DNA from: Gemmatimonadota bacterium | GTDB lineage: Bacteria > Gemmatimonadota > Gemmatimonadetes > Gemmatimonadales > Gemmatimonadaceae | Length of the DNA stretch: 47,498 nt | Reading direction: 5' to 3' | Assembly (NCBI GenBank): GCA_003223455.1 | Contig: QHVE01000095.1 | Location: 1 to 47,498, forward strand | Shown: positions 1 to 8,108 of the stretch, piece after piece | How positions within the stretch are numbered: position 1 is the stretch's first letter | Layout of the letters: each line of letters starts with the position of its first letter | Made by a program: the position numbers and the translations under genes | Notes under the pieces: generated by a model | What the model was told of the DNA's origin: nothing | The model's input: only the letters and a program-made list of their open reading frames with translations | Database searches by the model: none

Positions 1-483
1 GCAGGTGCCCGGCTGCTTGGTGACCTGCTGGCGCGCGGTGAACTCCTGGTCGGTGAGCATGTAGGCATGGCCGCGCTCCTCGCGGAAATCGGTCGAGAAC
101 GCGTAGCCGGCCCAGAAGTCGCGCAGCCGAGGATCTTCCTCGAGCCGCGACTGTGCGACGACCGAGCGCGGATCGACCGCCGTCGGTGTGTGCGGCTGTC
201 CCTCGCTCCCGCCGTACCGCGTCCGCACCTGGTCCACCGTCTTCCGATAGTCGTCGTACTGGAGCGGGAAGTTCTTTCCCCACACCGCCGGGTCGTCGGT
301 CGTGTCGTCGAGTGCGACCACGCGGTAGAACGGGTTGCGCGCCTCCTGCTGATGCTGGAACACGCTCGTGAGCAGTGCGGCGATGCAGACGGTGGCGAGC
401 GCACCGCCGATCGCCGCGAGGATGAGCCAGCGGACGGCGAATCGACGACGGGGCTCACGGGGCGGCTCGGTGTGCTCGGTCAC
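1..483 (-). CDS. nrfA: Cytochrome c nitrite reductase catalytic subunit, N-terminal part (cut by window edge)
   Basis: This is the start of the ammonia-forming pentahaem nitrite reductase, which reduces nitrite to ammonium outside the cytoplasmic membrane with electrons from NrfH. The visible 161 residues begin with a basic stretch and one hydrophobic segment (WLILAAIGGALATV), a signal or anchor. Family-typical motifs follow: NPFYR, WGKNFPLQYDDY, and DFREERGHAYMLTDQ just before the first haem site, which is reached at the window edge (QPGTC). The GTG at 483-481 is chosen because the NrfA-like sequence begins there. The upstream nrfH frame runs into this gene without a stop, so the start is an inference. 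The haem motifs that define catalysis lie outside the window. Confidence 0.88.
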   Translation of the reverse strand, partial: MTEHTEPPREPRRRFAVRWLILAAIGGALATVCIAALLTSVFQHQQEARNPFYRVVALDDTTDDPAVWGKNFPLQYDDYRKTVDQVRTRYGGSEGQPHTPTAVDPRSVVAQSRLEEDPRLRDFWAGYAFSTDFREERGHAYMLTDQEFTARQQVTKQPGTC

Positions 484-1044
484 GACGTACTCGGAGTGGG
501 TCGCGCGTCGGGCGCGGCGCGGTGGTGGGCGCGCGTCATCGCAGCGGATGCACGAGATCGGCTCGCCGGTGCGGGCGCCCGCGTCGTGCGGCGCCGACGA
601 CGGCGCATCGCCGCGTCGCTGCGCGGCGAACCGGACGGGCGTCGCCGACCTCGACGAGGCAAAGTCGATCGCCTCGGTGATCTCGGCGTGGCACGAGCGG
701 CACGCGTTCTCGGTGACACGCCGGTTTCCCTCGGTGATGCGGAGGGGATCGGGGTAGCCGCCCACCGTGAAGAAGAAGGAGTGCCAGAAGCCGTTTCGCG
801 CCTTCACCGCGTACTTGGGAATCAGGTCATGCGGCGTGTGGCAGTCGTTGCACATCGCGACGGCGTGATGGCTCCCCTTGGTCCACGCGGCGAAGTGCTC
901 GCTCATGATGTGGCAGTTCGCGCACGCCGCCGGATCGTGCCCGAGATACGAGTAGCCGCGCGCGTACCCGAAGGTGAACAGGCCGAGGCCGGCAGCCATG
1001 CCGACGATCAGTGCGGCGACGAGAGCCCACGTGCGAGCGCGCAT
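484..1044 (-). CDS. nrfH: Cytochrome c nitrite reductase membrane subunit NrfH, fourth haem motif altered
   Basis: This NapC/NirT-type tetrahaem quinol dehydrogenase anchors NrfA and passes it electrons from menaquinol. The ATG at 1044-1042 is followed by one membrane segment (residues about 6-30). Three normal haem sites follow: CANCH (41-45), CNDCH (65-69) and CRSCH (115-119). At the fourth expected site the sequence reads CIRC followed by Asp (165-169; GAT at 540-538), so the haem-ligating His is missing. No stop follows. The frame stays open through a Pro/Arg-rich linker into NrfA. Either the end of the gene is mutated or misread, or the two subunits are fused. Family and order (nrfH upstream of nrfA) are clear; integrity is not. 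Confidence 0.85.
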
Positions 1045-1102
1045 CGCGCGGGTGGACGCGCAAGGCGTGGTCCAGGGCGCGCAGGGCGGCGCGGAGCGCC
1101 CC

Positions 1103-1120
1103 CTGAGTTACTGAGTCACT
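1103..1120. repeat. TGACTCA-type heptamer repeat after a stop codon
   Basis: Just beyond the stop of the minus-strand isomerase-like gene, the minus strand reads AGTGACTCAGTAACTCAG. A near-identical run follows the stop of the efflux adaptor gene (8081-8106). It is a short low-complexity intergenic repeat with a period of 7-8 bases; its function is unknown. Confidence 0.55.
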
Positions 1121-1125
1121 TCCAC

Positions 1126-1998
1126 TCAGAACTTCACCCCATCCGTCGTCTCGTCCTCGAGATAGTAGTACTCGAGTCCGTCGGCCTTCGCGGCCTTCAA
1201 CACATCCGGCCAGTTCACCTGTCCCTGGCCGATCGCTGCCTGCAGCGAGTCGGGGAGACCGCCCGTGAGCGAGCCGCGCGCGACGCCCGGCTTCATGTCC
1301 TTGATGTGCATCAGCTTGAAGCGGCCGGGATACTTCCGGATCAGCGCAGCGGGATCGACGTTCGGGAGGAAGGTCCACAGCACGTCCATCTCGAACTTCA
1401 CGAGATTCGGGTCGGTCTCGCGGATCATGAGATCGAGCAGCGTCCCGTCGCCGAACGCCACGGGCTCGTAGCCGTGGTTGTGATAGAAGAACTGGAGTCC
1501 GGCATCCTTCATCGTCTTGCCGATCGCGTTGAAGTCGGCGATCGCCTTGCGTGCGTCGGCTTCGGTGAACGCACCCTGGTGCGGGTACCAGGCGGTGCCG
1601 ACGTACGTCGCGCCGAGCGCCTTGGCCGTGGCGATGACGTTCTGCGGATTCTTCTTGAACTCGTCGAGACCGACGTGCATCGACGTCACACGCAGGCCGG
1701 CGGCGCGGATGGAATCGGCGAACAGCTGCGGGGTCATGCCGTACAGTCCCGCGGTCTCGACGTGGCTCACGCCCATCGAGCGCGCGAGCCGGAACATCGC
1801 GCCCGGCTCCTTCGACATGGAGCGCAGGCTCCAGAGCTGGAGTCCGACGGGCGCGCCGACGGATCCGATCGTGCGGGTATTGCCCGTCGACGCGGACACC
1901 GTCGCGGGCGACCCGACGGACACCGAACGCGAGGCGCAGGCGAACGCAGGCGCCAGCGCGGCGATCGCGGCGAGCGAGCGGAAGGACCGCTTCATCAT
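1126..1998 (-). CDS. Secreted sugar phosphate isomerase/epimerase-like TIM-barrel protein
   Basis: A 290-residue protein of the xylose-isomerase-like TIM-barrel (AP endonuclease 2) family, which contains epimerases and isomerases of keto-sugars and inositols. The N-terminus is a lipoprotein-type signal with a possible lipobox (AFACAS, about residues 18-23), so it probably works outside the cytoplasm. Barrel motifs include GLQLWSLR near residue 52, FYHNHGYEP, KFEMDVLW and LMHIKDMK; these Glu, Asp and His residues usually bind the metal. It ends in YYYLEDE, typical of the secreted branch. A GGAG sits 5 bases before the second ATG, so the start may be one codon later. The substrate cannot be told from sequence. 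Confidence 0.82.
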   Translation of the reverse strand: MMKRSFRSLAAIAALAPAFACASRSVSVGSPATVSASTGNTRTIGSVGAPVGLQLWSLRSMSKEPGAMFRLARSMGVSHVETAGLYGMTPQLFADSIRAAGLRVTSMHVGLDEFKKNPQNVIATAKALGATYVGTAWYPHQGAFTEADARKAIADFNAIGKTMKDAGLQFFYHNHGYEPVAFGDGTLLDLMIRETDPNLVKFEMDVLWTFLPNVDPAALIRKYPGRFKLMHIKDMKPGVARGSLTGGLPDSLQAAIGQGQVNWPDVLKAAKADGLEYYYLEDETTDGVKF

Positions 1999-2096
1999 GA
2001 CTCCGAGGACGAAAGTGTGGGAAAGCGGCGAAGCTTAGAGTCGGTCGTGCACGACGGCAATCGCGATGCGCGCGGCGGCGGCACGGCGTGTCCCCA

Positions 2097-2645
2097 TCAC
2101 TTGATCTTCGGCGCCGCGGCCTTCGCGAGCGCGATCGCCACGGCCTTCGCCTGCGCCGGGCTCCCGACGGGCTTCACTTCGACACCGACGACGACGTCGT
2201 ACGTGCCGCCCCGGAGGTAGACCGGTAGCTCCGGAGCGCGCGCGCACGTCTCCGCGAACGCGTCGAGCCCGAGACCAGGGATTGGCTCGCGCGTGCAGCC
2301 GGCCCTGGCGTTCTGCTTCTTGTACCAGTCGAAGTACCGGCCGCGCTGGTTGGGCGCGATGGCGATGACACTCACCGTCGGTGGTGCCGGATCGGCCGCA
2401 CCGCGTCCCAGGTGGGAGTAGGTGCACGGATCACCGCCACCGATGCCGTCGCCCGGATCACCACGGTCGGCGGGATCGTAGTTCGTCTTGCCAGTGATGC
2501 GCTTCACATCGGCGACGCTCAGGAGCGAGCAGGGATCGACTTTCGCCGCACGCGACGCCCGCTGGGCGGTGAGCGGCGCGGTGCCGACGGAAGAGGCCAT
2601 CATCGCGATGGCGACGAGGGTGCTGCGCACGGCCGGATGCATCAT
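2097..2645 (-). CDS. Secreted protein of unknown function, DUF3558-like pattern
   Basis: A 182-residue protein with a clear signal peptide (hydrophobic stretch about 8-25, then PLTAQ). The mature part starts with DPCSLLSVADVKRITG, resembling the start of DUF3558-like secreted proteins, and carries four cysteines that could form two disulfides (DPCSLL, DPCTYS, AGCTRE, ETCARA). It ends in an Ala/Lys-rich helix. AGGAG lies 4-7 bases before the paired ATG codons. It shares its strand with the neighbouring secreted-protein genes, but the spacing of about 100 bases does not prove an operon. Function is not recognised. Confidence 0.7.
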   Translation of the reverse strand: MMHPAVRSTLVAIAMMASSVGTAPLTAQRASRAAKVDPCSLLSVADVKRITGKTNYDPADRGDPGDGIGGGDPCTYSHLGRGAADPAPPTVSVIAIAPNQRGRYFDWYKKQNARAGCTREPIPGLGLDAFAETCARAPELPVYLRGGTYDVVVGVEVKPVGSPAQAKAVAIALAKAAAPKIK

Positions 2646-2750
2646 CGCTCTCCTGGAAGTGGTCGGCGATCAATCGAGCGGTACGGAAAGGACCTCGCAA
2701 GGGCCGCGTGCAGCGCACGCCATGCATCGCACATCGCGCGGGAAGCTCGA

Positions 2751-3356
2751 CTACAATGGCCGCCGCACTGCCACGAGATTCTGCACGTACCAAGCACCGC
2801 GGCTGCCGTCGAGATCGAGGTAGCCAACCTCGCCCATCGCGGACGACGCGTGGATGATCCGTCCGCTGCCAACGTAGATCGCGACGTGCGAGATCGCCTC
2901 GCCGGGCTCGGCGAACAGCAGGAGATCACCCGGTCGCATCTGGCCGAAGTCGAGTGGGACGCCGTCACCGACGTGCGCCTGCTCGCGCGAGGTGCGCGGA
3001 AGGCCGACGCCGTTCTTCGCGAAGACGTACTTCGTGAAGCCGGAGCAGTCGAAGCCGTTCGGCGTGTTGCCGCCCCACACGTACGGCACGCCGACGTAGC
3101 GGTCGGCGGTGCCGAGCACGCGCGCGGCGGCGGCGGTCGGGGCGGGAGAGCGCGGCATGCGCGCCCGCGTCGAGCTACCGGATGAGCTCCTCGACCCGGA
3201 GTTGATCACTCGGCCGGCGAGGATCACGCCGTCCATGATGGTGCCCGGTGACACGGCGAGCGTCCCCCGCGCGCACGCGGAGAGGACGAGCATGGCCGAG
3301 GGGACGACCGTGGTGGGCCGGACTCGAATGCACGACATCGGTCTGCCTGGCTGCAA
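2751..3356 (-). CDS. NlpC/P60 family cell-wall peptidase
   Basis: A 201-residue NlpC/P60 cysteine peptidase, a family that cuts peptide cross-links in peptidoglycan. The N-terminus has a hydrophobic stretch ending in MLVLSACA, a probable lipobox, giving a lipoprotein in the cell envelope. The start could be the second Met (residue 7). After a Ser/Arg/Ala-rich linker (about 50-78) the domain carries the Cys nucleophile in FDCSGF (Cys104), His157 in ISHVAIYVG and His169 in RIIHAS, the usual catalytic set. PYVWGG and RPGDLLLF are family motifs. The domain is complete, so activity is likely. Confidence 0.9.
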   Translation of the reverse strand: MQPGRPMSCIRVRPTTVVPSAMLVLSACARGTLAVSPGTIMDGVILAGRVINSGSRSSSGSSTRARMPRSPAPTAAAARVLGTADRYVGVPYVWGGNTPNGFDCSGFTKYVFAKNGVGLPRTSREQAHVGDGVPLDFGQMRPGDLLLFAEPGEAISHVAIYVGSGRIIHASSAMGEVGYLDLDGSRGAWYVQNLVAVRRPL

Positions 3357-3564
3357 CGACGACGACGACCGCCGTGAACTGGCGGGGTGGGGACCTGCCT
3401 CGAGCGGAAGGCACCTTTGGCGCCAGGCGTGGCGTTCGGCGCAAGCCGAGGAACGACAATGGCTTGAGTGCGCTGCGCCGCACGCGCACGTGGGCTCGGC
3501 GTCCGAAGTGAGGGACAGGGAGCGCGCGGAAATGAGGACAGGGATGCGGAGAATCGGTTTGACG

Positions 3565-3656
3565 GTTCGACGGTTTTACGGACTACGGCCGGCCTCGGGA
3601 CGCAGGAGTGTCCCGAGGCCGGCCGTCGAACCGATAAACCTTTAAAACCGTCGAAC
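3565..3656. repeat. Composite palindromic element in a gene-free gap
   Basis: The gap 3357-3678 holds no credible gene. Its main content is a nested palindrome. The inner arms 3585-3601 and 3610-3626 pair perfectly over 17 bases around an 8-base loop (core GGCCTCGGGAC). Outer 13-base arms 3565-3577 and 3644-3656 (GTTCGACGGTTTT and its complement) flank it. It could end transcription of the minus-strand YceI gene, although no T-tract follows, or be a small mobile or REP-like element. Hairpins with the same CCTCGG core occur at 31208-31245 and 47029-47058. Confidence 0.65.
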
Positions 3657-3678
3657 GGCGCGCCAAGCGCGCCCGCGC

Positions 3679-4377
3679 CTACTGCCTCACCAACCTGAAA
3701 TCGTACTCCAGCTTGATCGTGTCGGCGACGCTCAGCACCACCGGCACCTTCGGCTGGTCGAGGCCGACGTCCTTGAAGGTGAAGGCCGTCGACGCCGAGC
3801 CGGCGACGTCCTGACCTTCGGCGCGCGCCGTCACGTTCCACACGGTGGGGTGCGGCACGCCCTTGAGGACGAGGTCGCCGAGGAGCTGGAAGGTCACCGG
3901 GCCCGATGCGGGAAGGCTGCCATTGAAGCCGCGGATCTCGGTCGGGATGAGCTCCACCGTCGGGAACTTCTCCGTCTCGAGCGTGCGGCGGCGGAGGAAG
4001 CCGTCGCGGCGGTCCTTGTCACTCTTCAGCGAGTCGACCTGGATGATGATCTTCGAGCTGTCCTTCACGATCCGGCCATCGGGATAGGCGAGGATGGTGC
4101 CGCTGATCCCCTTCGTCACGCCGATCGCGTCGTTCGGAAGGTTGGCACCCATGAGCTGCTCGCGAACGCGATAGCGCGCCTCGTTCCCGGTGGGACCGAT
4201 GACGAAGCGAATCGGCGCAACGGGCTTCGCCGCCGCGACCTTCTTCACGGGGGTCTTCGCCTTGGTGGCCTTCTTGGTCGCCTGGGCGTTGGCGTCCGTG
4301 GCGAGCACGGTCGCGGCGGCAACCGTGAGCAGTGCGATGGCGCGCCGCGCCGGTGCTGCACGAAATCCGAACGTCAT
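3679..4377 (-). CDS. YceI-like periplasmic protein
   Basis: A 232-residue protein of the YceI family, lipocalin-like beta barrels that bind long isoprenoid or amide lipids in the periplasm. The signal peptide (about 1-32, ending DANAQA) is followed by a Lys/Ala/Pro-rich linker (33-52), then the YceI domain: RFVIGPTGNEARYRVREQ, an insertion, SDKDRRDGFLRRRTLETEKFP (the usual D..R...L...fp segment), LLGDLVLKGVPHP and a closing strand KLEYDFRLV. GGAG lies about 9 bases before the ATG. It stands alone between repeat-rich gaps, so partners are not indicated. Confidence 0.88.
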   Translation of the reverse strand: MTFGFRAAPARRAIALLTVAAATVLATDANAQATKKATKAKTPVKKVAAAKPVAPIRFVIGPTGNEARYRVREQLMGANLPNDAIGVTKGISGTILAYPDGRIVKDSSKIIIQVDSLKSDKDRRDGFLRRRTLETEKFPTVELIPTEIRGFNGSLPASGPVTFQLLGDLVLKGVPHPTVWNVTARAEGQDVAGSASTAFTFKDVGLDQPKVPVVLSVADTIKLEYDFRLVRQ

Positions 4378-4512
4378 GATGAATGTCTCCGTCGATGGTA
4401 GGTAGCAGATCCGGCGCTGTGGGGAGCGCCGGATCCACGTTATCAGAAGTGTCTACTCGACTGCGAAGTGTTCCGTTGGTCGGCCGATGGTTGCATCTGC
4501 ATCTATCGTCAC

Positions 4513-4624
4513 GATTGCTCCTCCCTACGGCGCTTCGCACCTCCGGTCGGAGTTCCGCATGTCCGGCAGATTGCTCCTCCCTGCGGCCCTTCGCACCTCC
4601 GGTCGGAGTTCCGCACGTCCAGAA
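4513..4624. repeat. Two tandem copies of a 56-base repeat
   Basis: Copy 1 (4513-4568) and copy 2 (4569-4624) are direct repeats that start GATTGCTCCTCCCT and differ at only a handful of positions. Each contains the small palindrome CTCCGGTCGGAG. They lie immediately downstream of the minus-strand TolC-like gene (stop at 4628) and upstream of the YceI gene. A terminator, recombination or regulatory role cannot be told apart here. Confidence 0.85.
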
Positions 4625-4627
4625 GCA

Positions 4628-5992
4628 TCAGCTCTGCAGCAGGACCTTCGCCGGGTCGAGCTCGCCCGTGTAGTACGGCAGGAGCGCGTTCTGGAAGGCG
4701 AGCGCGTTGCGCGCGTTCACCACGGCGACGTTCGCCTGGAGCTGGCTCGCGCGCGCCTGCGTGAGCTCGAGCAGCGACGACGTCCCGACCTGATACCGCG
4801 CCTGCGTCGTGCTGACGGCGAGATCCGCCGCCTTCTGCTGGGCGAGCGCCACCGAGAGCTGCTGCCGTGTGGACTCGAGGGTCAGCCACGCGCGCCGGAC
4901 GTCGAGGGCGACGGACTGCCGCTGGTCGGCCAGCGCGAGCCGCGCGTTGTCCTCCTGGATCCGGGCCTGCTGCACGGCGGTGCTCGTCGCGCCGCGATCG
5001 AAGATCGGGACCGAGACGGCGAGGCTCAGCGAGCCGCCGCGGTTCTGATCGAGCTGCGAGCCGAGTGCGGCGGCGGCCGAAGAGTTGTACGTCGCGTTGT
5101 AGCTCGTGTTGAGCGCCACCGTGGGCAGCCGGCTCGCCGCCGCCGCCTTCGTCCCCACCGCTGCGGCCTCGACGCGCGTCTGCTCGGCGGCGAGATCGGT
5201 GCGCGCCGCGAACGCATGGGAGAGCAGGCTGTCGAGATCGTACTTCGGCACGTTGCCCGACACGTCGCCCACCGTGGGCGCGACGAAGTCGAAGCTGCCG
5301 CGCGGATCGAGCTGCAGCGTCTGGATCAGCGCGATGCGCGCGAGCTCGACGTCACGCTCGGCCGACACGACGCTCGCACGCGCCGCGGCCGTCGTGGCCT
5401 GCTGCTGATAGAGATCGGAGATCGAGCGCGCGCCAGCCTTCACCTGCGTCTGGATCTGCTTCTCCTGCGCCTCTAGCGACGTGAGGTTCTCCTTCTGCAC
5501 GGCGAGCTGACCCTCCGCCGTGGCGAGCGTGAGGTAGTTGGAGGCCACGGTGTACACGGCGGTCTGCCGCGCGCGCGTCAGCTCGCTGGTGCTGGCCGTG
5601 ACGTCGAGCTTCGCCTGGCGCAGCTCGTTGACGTTGCGCATGCCGTTGAACACGGTGATCGACGACGAGAGCCCGGTGTTGAGCGACTGCGACGACGACG
5701 ACCCGATGCTGCTCGTCCCCGCGCGGCCGACGCTGCGCGCGCTGCTCGTGTTGAGCGCGAGCGTGGGCAGGAAGGCGTTCTTCGCCTCGCTCACGCCGGT
5801 GGTGCTCGATGCGACGGCGTTCTCCGACTGCTTCACGAGGACGCTCTGCCGGAGCGCGATCTCGATCGCGTCCTGCAGACCGATCTTCGCACCGGGTGCG
5901 GGGGCCTGGGCGCCGCCCACGGTGGGCGCGGCGACGATCGCGGCGGCGAGGAGCACGCGACTCCATCTGGATGCTGACGTATATGCGTTCAT
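4628..5992 (-). CDS. TolC-family outer membrane efflux channel
   Basis: A 454-residue outer membrane factor that should form the trimeric exit channel for the adaptor and ABC transporter encoded upstream on the same strand. A signal peptide (about 7-30, ending VGGAQA) precedes two OEP-type repeats rich in long Ala/Gln/Glu coiled-coil stretches. ARYQVGTSSLLELTQARASQ near the C-terminus matches the family's conserved segment. The frame also opens at a GTG 9 bases earlier, but the ATG at 5992-5990 has AGGTGA six bases before it and is preferred. Length is normal. It is last in the efflux operon, 30 bases after the permease. Confidence 0.88.
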   Translation of the reverse strand: MNAYTSASRWSRVLLAAAIVAAPTVGGAQAPAPGAKIGLQDAIEIALRQSVLVKQSENAVASSTTGVSEAKNAFLPTLALNTSSARSVGRAGTSSIGSSSSQSLNTGLSSSITVFNGMRNVNELRQAKLDVTASTSELTRARQTAVYTVASNYLTLATAEGQLAVQKENLTSLEAQEKQIQTQVKAGARSISDLYQQQATTAAARASVVSAERDVELARIALIQTLQLDPRGSFDFVAPTVGDVSGNVPKYDLDSLLSHAFAARTDLAAEQTRVEAAAVGTKAAAASRLPTVALNTSYNATYNSSAAAALGSQLDQNRGGSLSLAVSVPIFDRGATSTAVQQARIQEDNARLALADQRQSVALDVRRAWLTLESTRQQLSVALAQQKAADLAVSTTQARYQVGTSSLLELTQARASQLQANVAVVNARNALAFQNALLPYYTGELDPAKVLLQS

Positions 5993-6022
5993 GGGAATCA
6001 CCTGAGTGGGTATGGTCGCGCG

Positions 6023-7240
6023 CTACTCGAAGCGCAGTGCCTGAATGGGATCGAGCGATGCCGCCTTCCGTGCCGGATAGAACCCGAAGAAGATCCCGAC
6101 CGCGGCGGAGAAACCGATCGCGAGGAACACCGCCGACGCGGGGGTCGCGATGCTCCAGCCGGTGAGCCGTCCGACGAGCGACGCGCCGCCGACGCCGACC
6201 GCGAGGCCGAGCAGCCCGCCGAGCAGGCACATGACGATGCTTTCCACGAGGAACTGAAGCATCACGTCGGAACCACGGGCGCCGATCGCCATGCGGATGC
6301 CGATCTCGCGCGTGCGCTCGGTGACGGAGACGAGCATGATGTTCATGATCCCGATCCCGCCGACGATGAGCGACACCGATGCGATCGCGGCGAGCAGCGA
6401 CGTCATGATCGAGCTGGTGCTCGTCGCCGCCTTGGCGATCGCCGTCTGGTCGCGCACGGTGAAGTCGTCCGTGCCGCCGTTCGGGATGCCATGCGCGGCG
6501 CGCATGATGACCTTGATCTCCTCCTGCGCCGGCGCGAGGCTCGCCGGCGACGACGCGCTGGCGAGGATCTGGCCGAGGAAGCTGAAGCCGTTGAGCCGCG
6601 TCTGCGCCGTGGTGTAGGGCACGATCACGACGTCGTCCTGATCGGAGCCGCTCGCGGTCTGACCCTTCGGCGCGAGCACGCCGGCGACGGTGAACGGCGT
6701 CTTGCCGAGGCGGATCTCGCGGCCGACCGGATCGCTGTCGGCGAAGAGGTTCTTCGCCACGGTGGCGCCGAGGAGCACGACGGTGCGCTTGGTGCGCACG
6801 TCTTCCTCGGTGAACAGGTCGCCGCTCGTCGTCGTCCAGTCGCGGATGGCGAAGAAGTCGGTGGACACGCCGTTCACTTCGGCGCGCCAGTTCCCTGAGC
6901 CGCCGACGATCTGCGTGCGCGTCACGATCACCGGCGAGACGCCGCCGAGCAGCGTGGCCTCACGCTTGATCGCGTCCACGTCATCGACCGTGAGGCGATT
7001 GAACGACTGCGCCCCCTGGCTCGCGCCGCCGGTGTTGACGCTGCCGGCGGTGATGACGATGAGGTTCGTGCCAAGGCCGCTGATCTGGCTCTTGATCTGG
7101 GCCTGCGCGCCGTTGCCGATCGCGACCATCACGATCACGGCGCCGACGCCGATGACGATGCCGAGCATCGTGAGCGCCGTGCGCATCTTGTTCTTGAAGA
7201 TGCTCTTGAGCGCCATGCGGAAGACGGTCTGGCCGGTCAT
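6023..7240 (-). CDS. MacB-type ABC transporter permease
   Basis: A 405-residue permease of the MacB/FtsX type with four membrane segments. The first helix is near residues 20-45 (TALTMLGIVIGVGAVIVM). A large extracytoplasmic MacB_PCD domain follows (about 48-270), then three helices in the FtsX-like C-terminal domain. ERTREIGIRMAIGA, the cytoplasmic coupling segment, and the end motif FFGFYPARKAASLDPIQALR are textbook. ATGA overlap (7237-7240) with the ATPase gene shows coupled translation. In MacB of many bacteria the ATPase and permease are one chain; here they are separate. It probably exports a peptide, lipid or macrolide-like compound together with the adaptor and TolC-like channel. Confidence 0.92.
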   Translation of the reverse strand: MTGQTVFRMALKSIFKNKMRTALTMLGIVIGVGAVIVMVAIGNGAQAQIKSQISGLGTNLIVITAGSVNTGGASQGAQSFNRLTVDDVDAIKREATLLGGVSPVIVTRTQIVGGSGNWRAEVNGVSTDFFAIRDWTTTSGDLFTEEDVRTKRTVVLLGATVAKNLFADSDPVGREIRLGKTPFTVAGVLAPKGQTASGSDQDDVVIVPYTTAQTRLNGFSFLGQILASASSPASLAPAQEEIKVIMRAAHGIPNGGTDDFTVRDQTAIAKAATSTSSIMTSLLAAIASVSLIVGGIGIMNIMLVSVTERTREIGIRMAIGARGSDVMLQFLVESIVMCLLGGLLGLAVGVGGASLVGRLTGWSIATPASAVFLAIGFSAAVGIFFGFYPARKAASLDPIQALRFE

Positions 7241-7995
7241 GCTGCTTCCTCCATCGGGGTCGTGGCATCCAGCGCGACGAGGTCGTCGGCGGCGATGTGC
7301 CGGTCGGTGACGGGGTGGTCGCGCAGGATGTGGCCGTCGCGCATCTCGATGACGCGCCTGGCGTACTGGGCGACGTCGTGCTCGTGCGTGACGAGGATGA
7401 CGGTGATGCCCTGATCGTTGAGCGCCTGGAACAGCGCCATCACCTCGATCGACGTGCGGCTGTCGAGGTTGCCCGTGGGCTCGTCGGCGAGGAGCACGGT
7501 CGGCTCGGTGACGAGCGCGCGGGCGATGGCGACGCGCTGCTGCTGTCCGCCCGAGAGCATGCTCGGATGGTGGTCGAGCCGCTTGCCGAGCCCGACGCGC
7601 TCGAGCGCCGCGACGGCGCGCTCGCGGGTGTTCTTCACCGGGTTGCCGCGCCGATAGAGCAGCGGCAGCTCGACGTTCTCCACCGCCGACGTGCGCGCCA
7701 GGAGGTTGAACCCCTGGAACACGAAGCCGAGCTTCGCGTTGCGCAGGTCGGCGAGCTGCGGCTTGGACATCGTCTCGACGGCGACGCCATCGAGCACGTA
7801 GTGTCCGCCCGTCGGCACGTCGAGGCAGCCGAGGATGTTCAGCATCGTCGACTTGCCGGAGCCCGACGTGCCCATGATCGCCACCAGCTCGCCGGCGCCG
7901 ACCGTGAGGTTCACGCCGCGAAGCGCGTGCACCGCACTGTCGCCTTCGCCGTAGACGCGAGTGACGTGGTCGAGAGAGATGACAGGGTGGGACAT
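7237..7995 (-). CDS. MacB/LolD-type ABC transporter ATPase
   Basis: A 252-residue ATP-binding subunit. Walker A is GTSGSGKST (42-50), the signature is LSGGQQQR from residue 147, Walker B is [13 protein letters not shown] with catalytic Glu near 172, and the H-loop His is in VTHEHD (about 204). The GNLDS D-loop and GCLDVPT stretch place it in the LolD/MacB group, which drives mechanotransmission rather than transport through the membrane. A C-terminal tail of about 25 residues lies beyond the usual fold. It overlaps the permease gene by four bases and follows the adaptor gene after a repeat-filled gap. Confidence 0.94.
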   Translation of the reverse strand: MSHPVISLDHVTRVYGEGDSAVHALRGVNLTVGAGELVAIMGTSGSGKSTMLNILGCLDVPTGGHYVLDGVAVETMSKPQLADLRNAKLGFVFQGFNLLARTSAVENVELPLLYRRGNPVKNTRERAVAALERVGLGKRLDHHPSMLSGGQQQRVAIARALVTEPTVLLADEPTGNLDSRTSIEVMALFQALNDQGITVILVTHEHDVAQYARRVIEMRDGHILRDHPVTDRHIAADDLVALDATTPMEEAA

Positions 7996-8000
7996 GGGCG

Positions 8001-8106
8001 GTGAGTTGGTGAGTAGGTGAGTCGTCGGTTGATTGGTGACTCGGTGACTCGGTGGCTGCCTCGAGAAGCAACGCCTCCAACCGAGTCACTGAGTCACTGA
8101 GTCACT
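8001..8106. repeat. Heptamer-type repeats forming an imperfect inverted repeat inside the efflux operon
   Basis: Between the adaptor stop and the ATPase start lies a run of GTGAGT/GTGACTC units (8001-8054) and an opposing run of GAGTCACT units (8081-8106). Positions 8037-8053 and 8081-8097 pair over 17 bases with one mismatch, leaving a loop of about 27 bases. The hairpin could attenuate transcription or protect mRNA ends within the operon. The same unit occurs at 1103-1120. Confidence 0.7.
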
Positions 8107-8108
8107 TC

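Noticed and set aside
67-2220. Plus-strand open frame of 717 codons
   Set aside because: It lies opposite nrfA, nrfH and the isomerase-like gene, is Arg/Ala/Gly-rich without domain motifs, and reflects high-GC codon bias.
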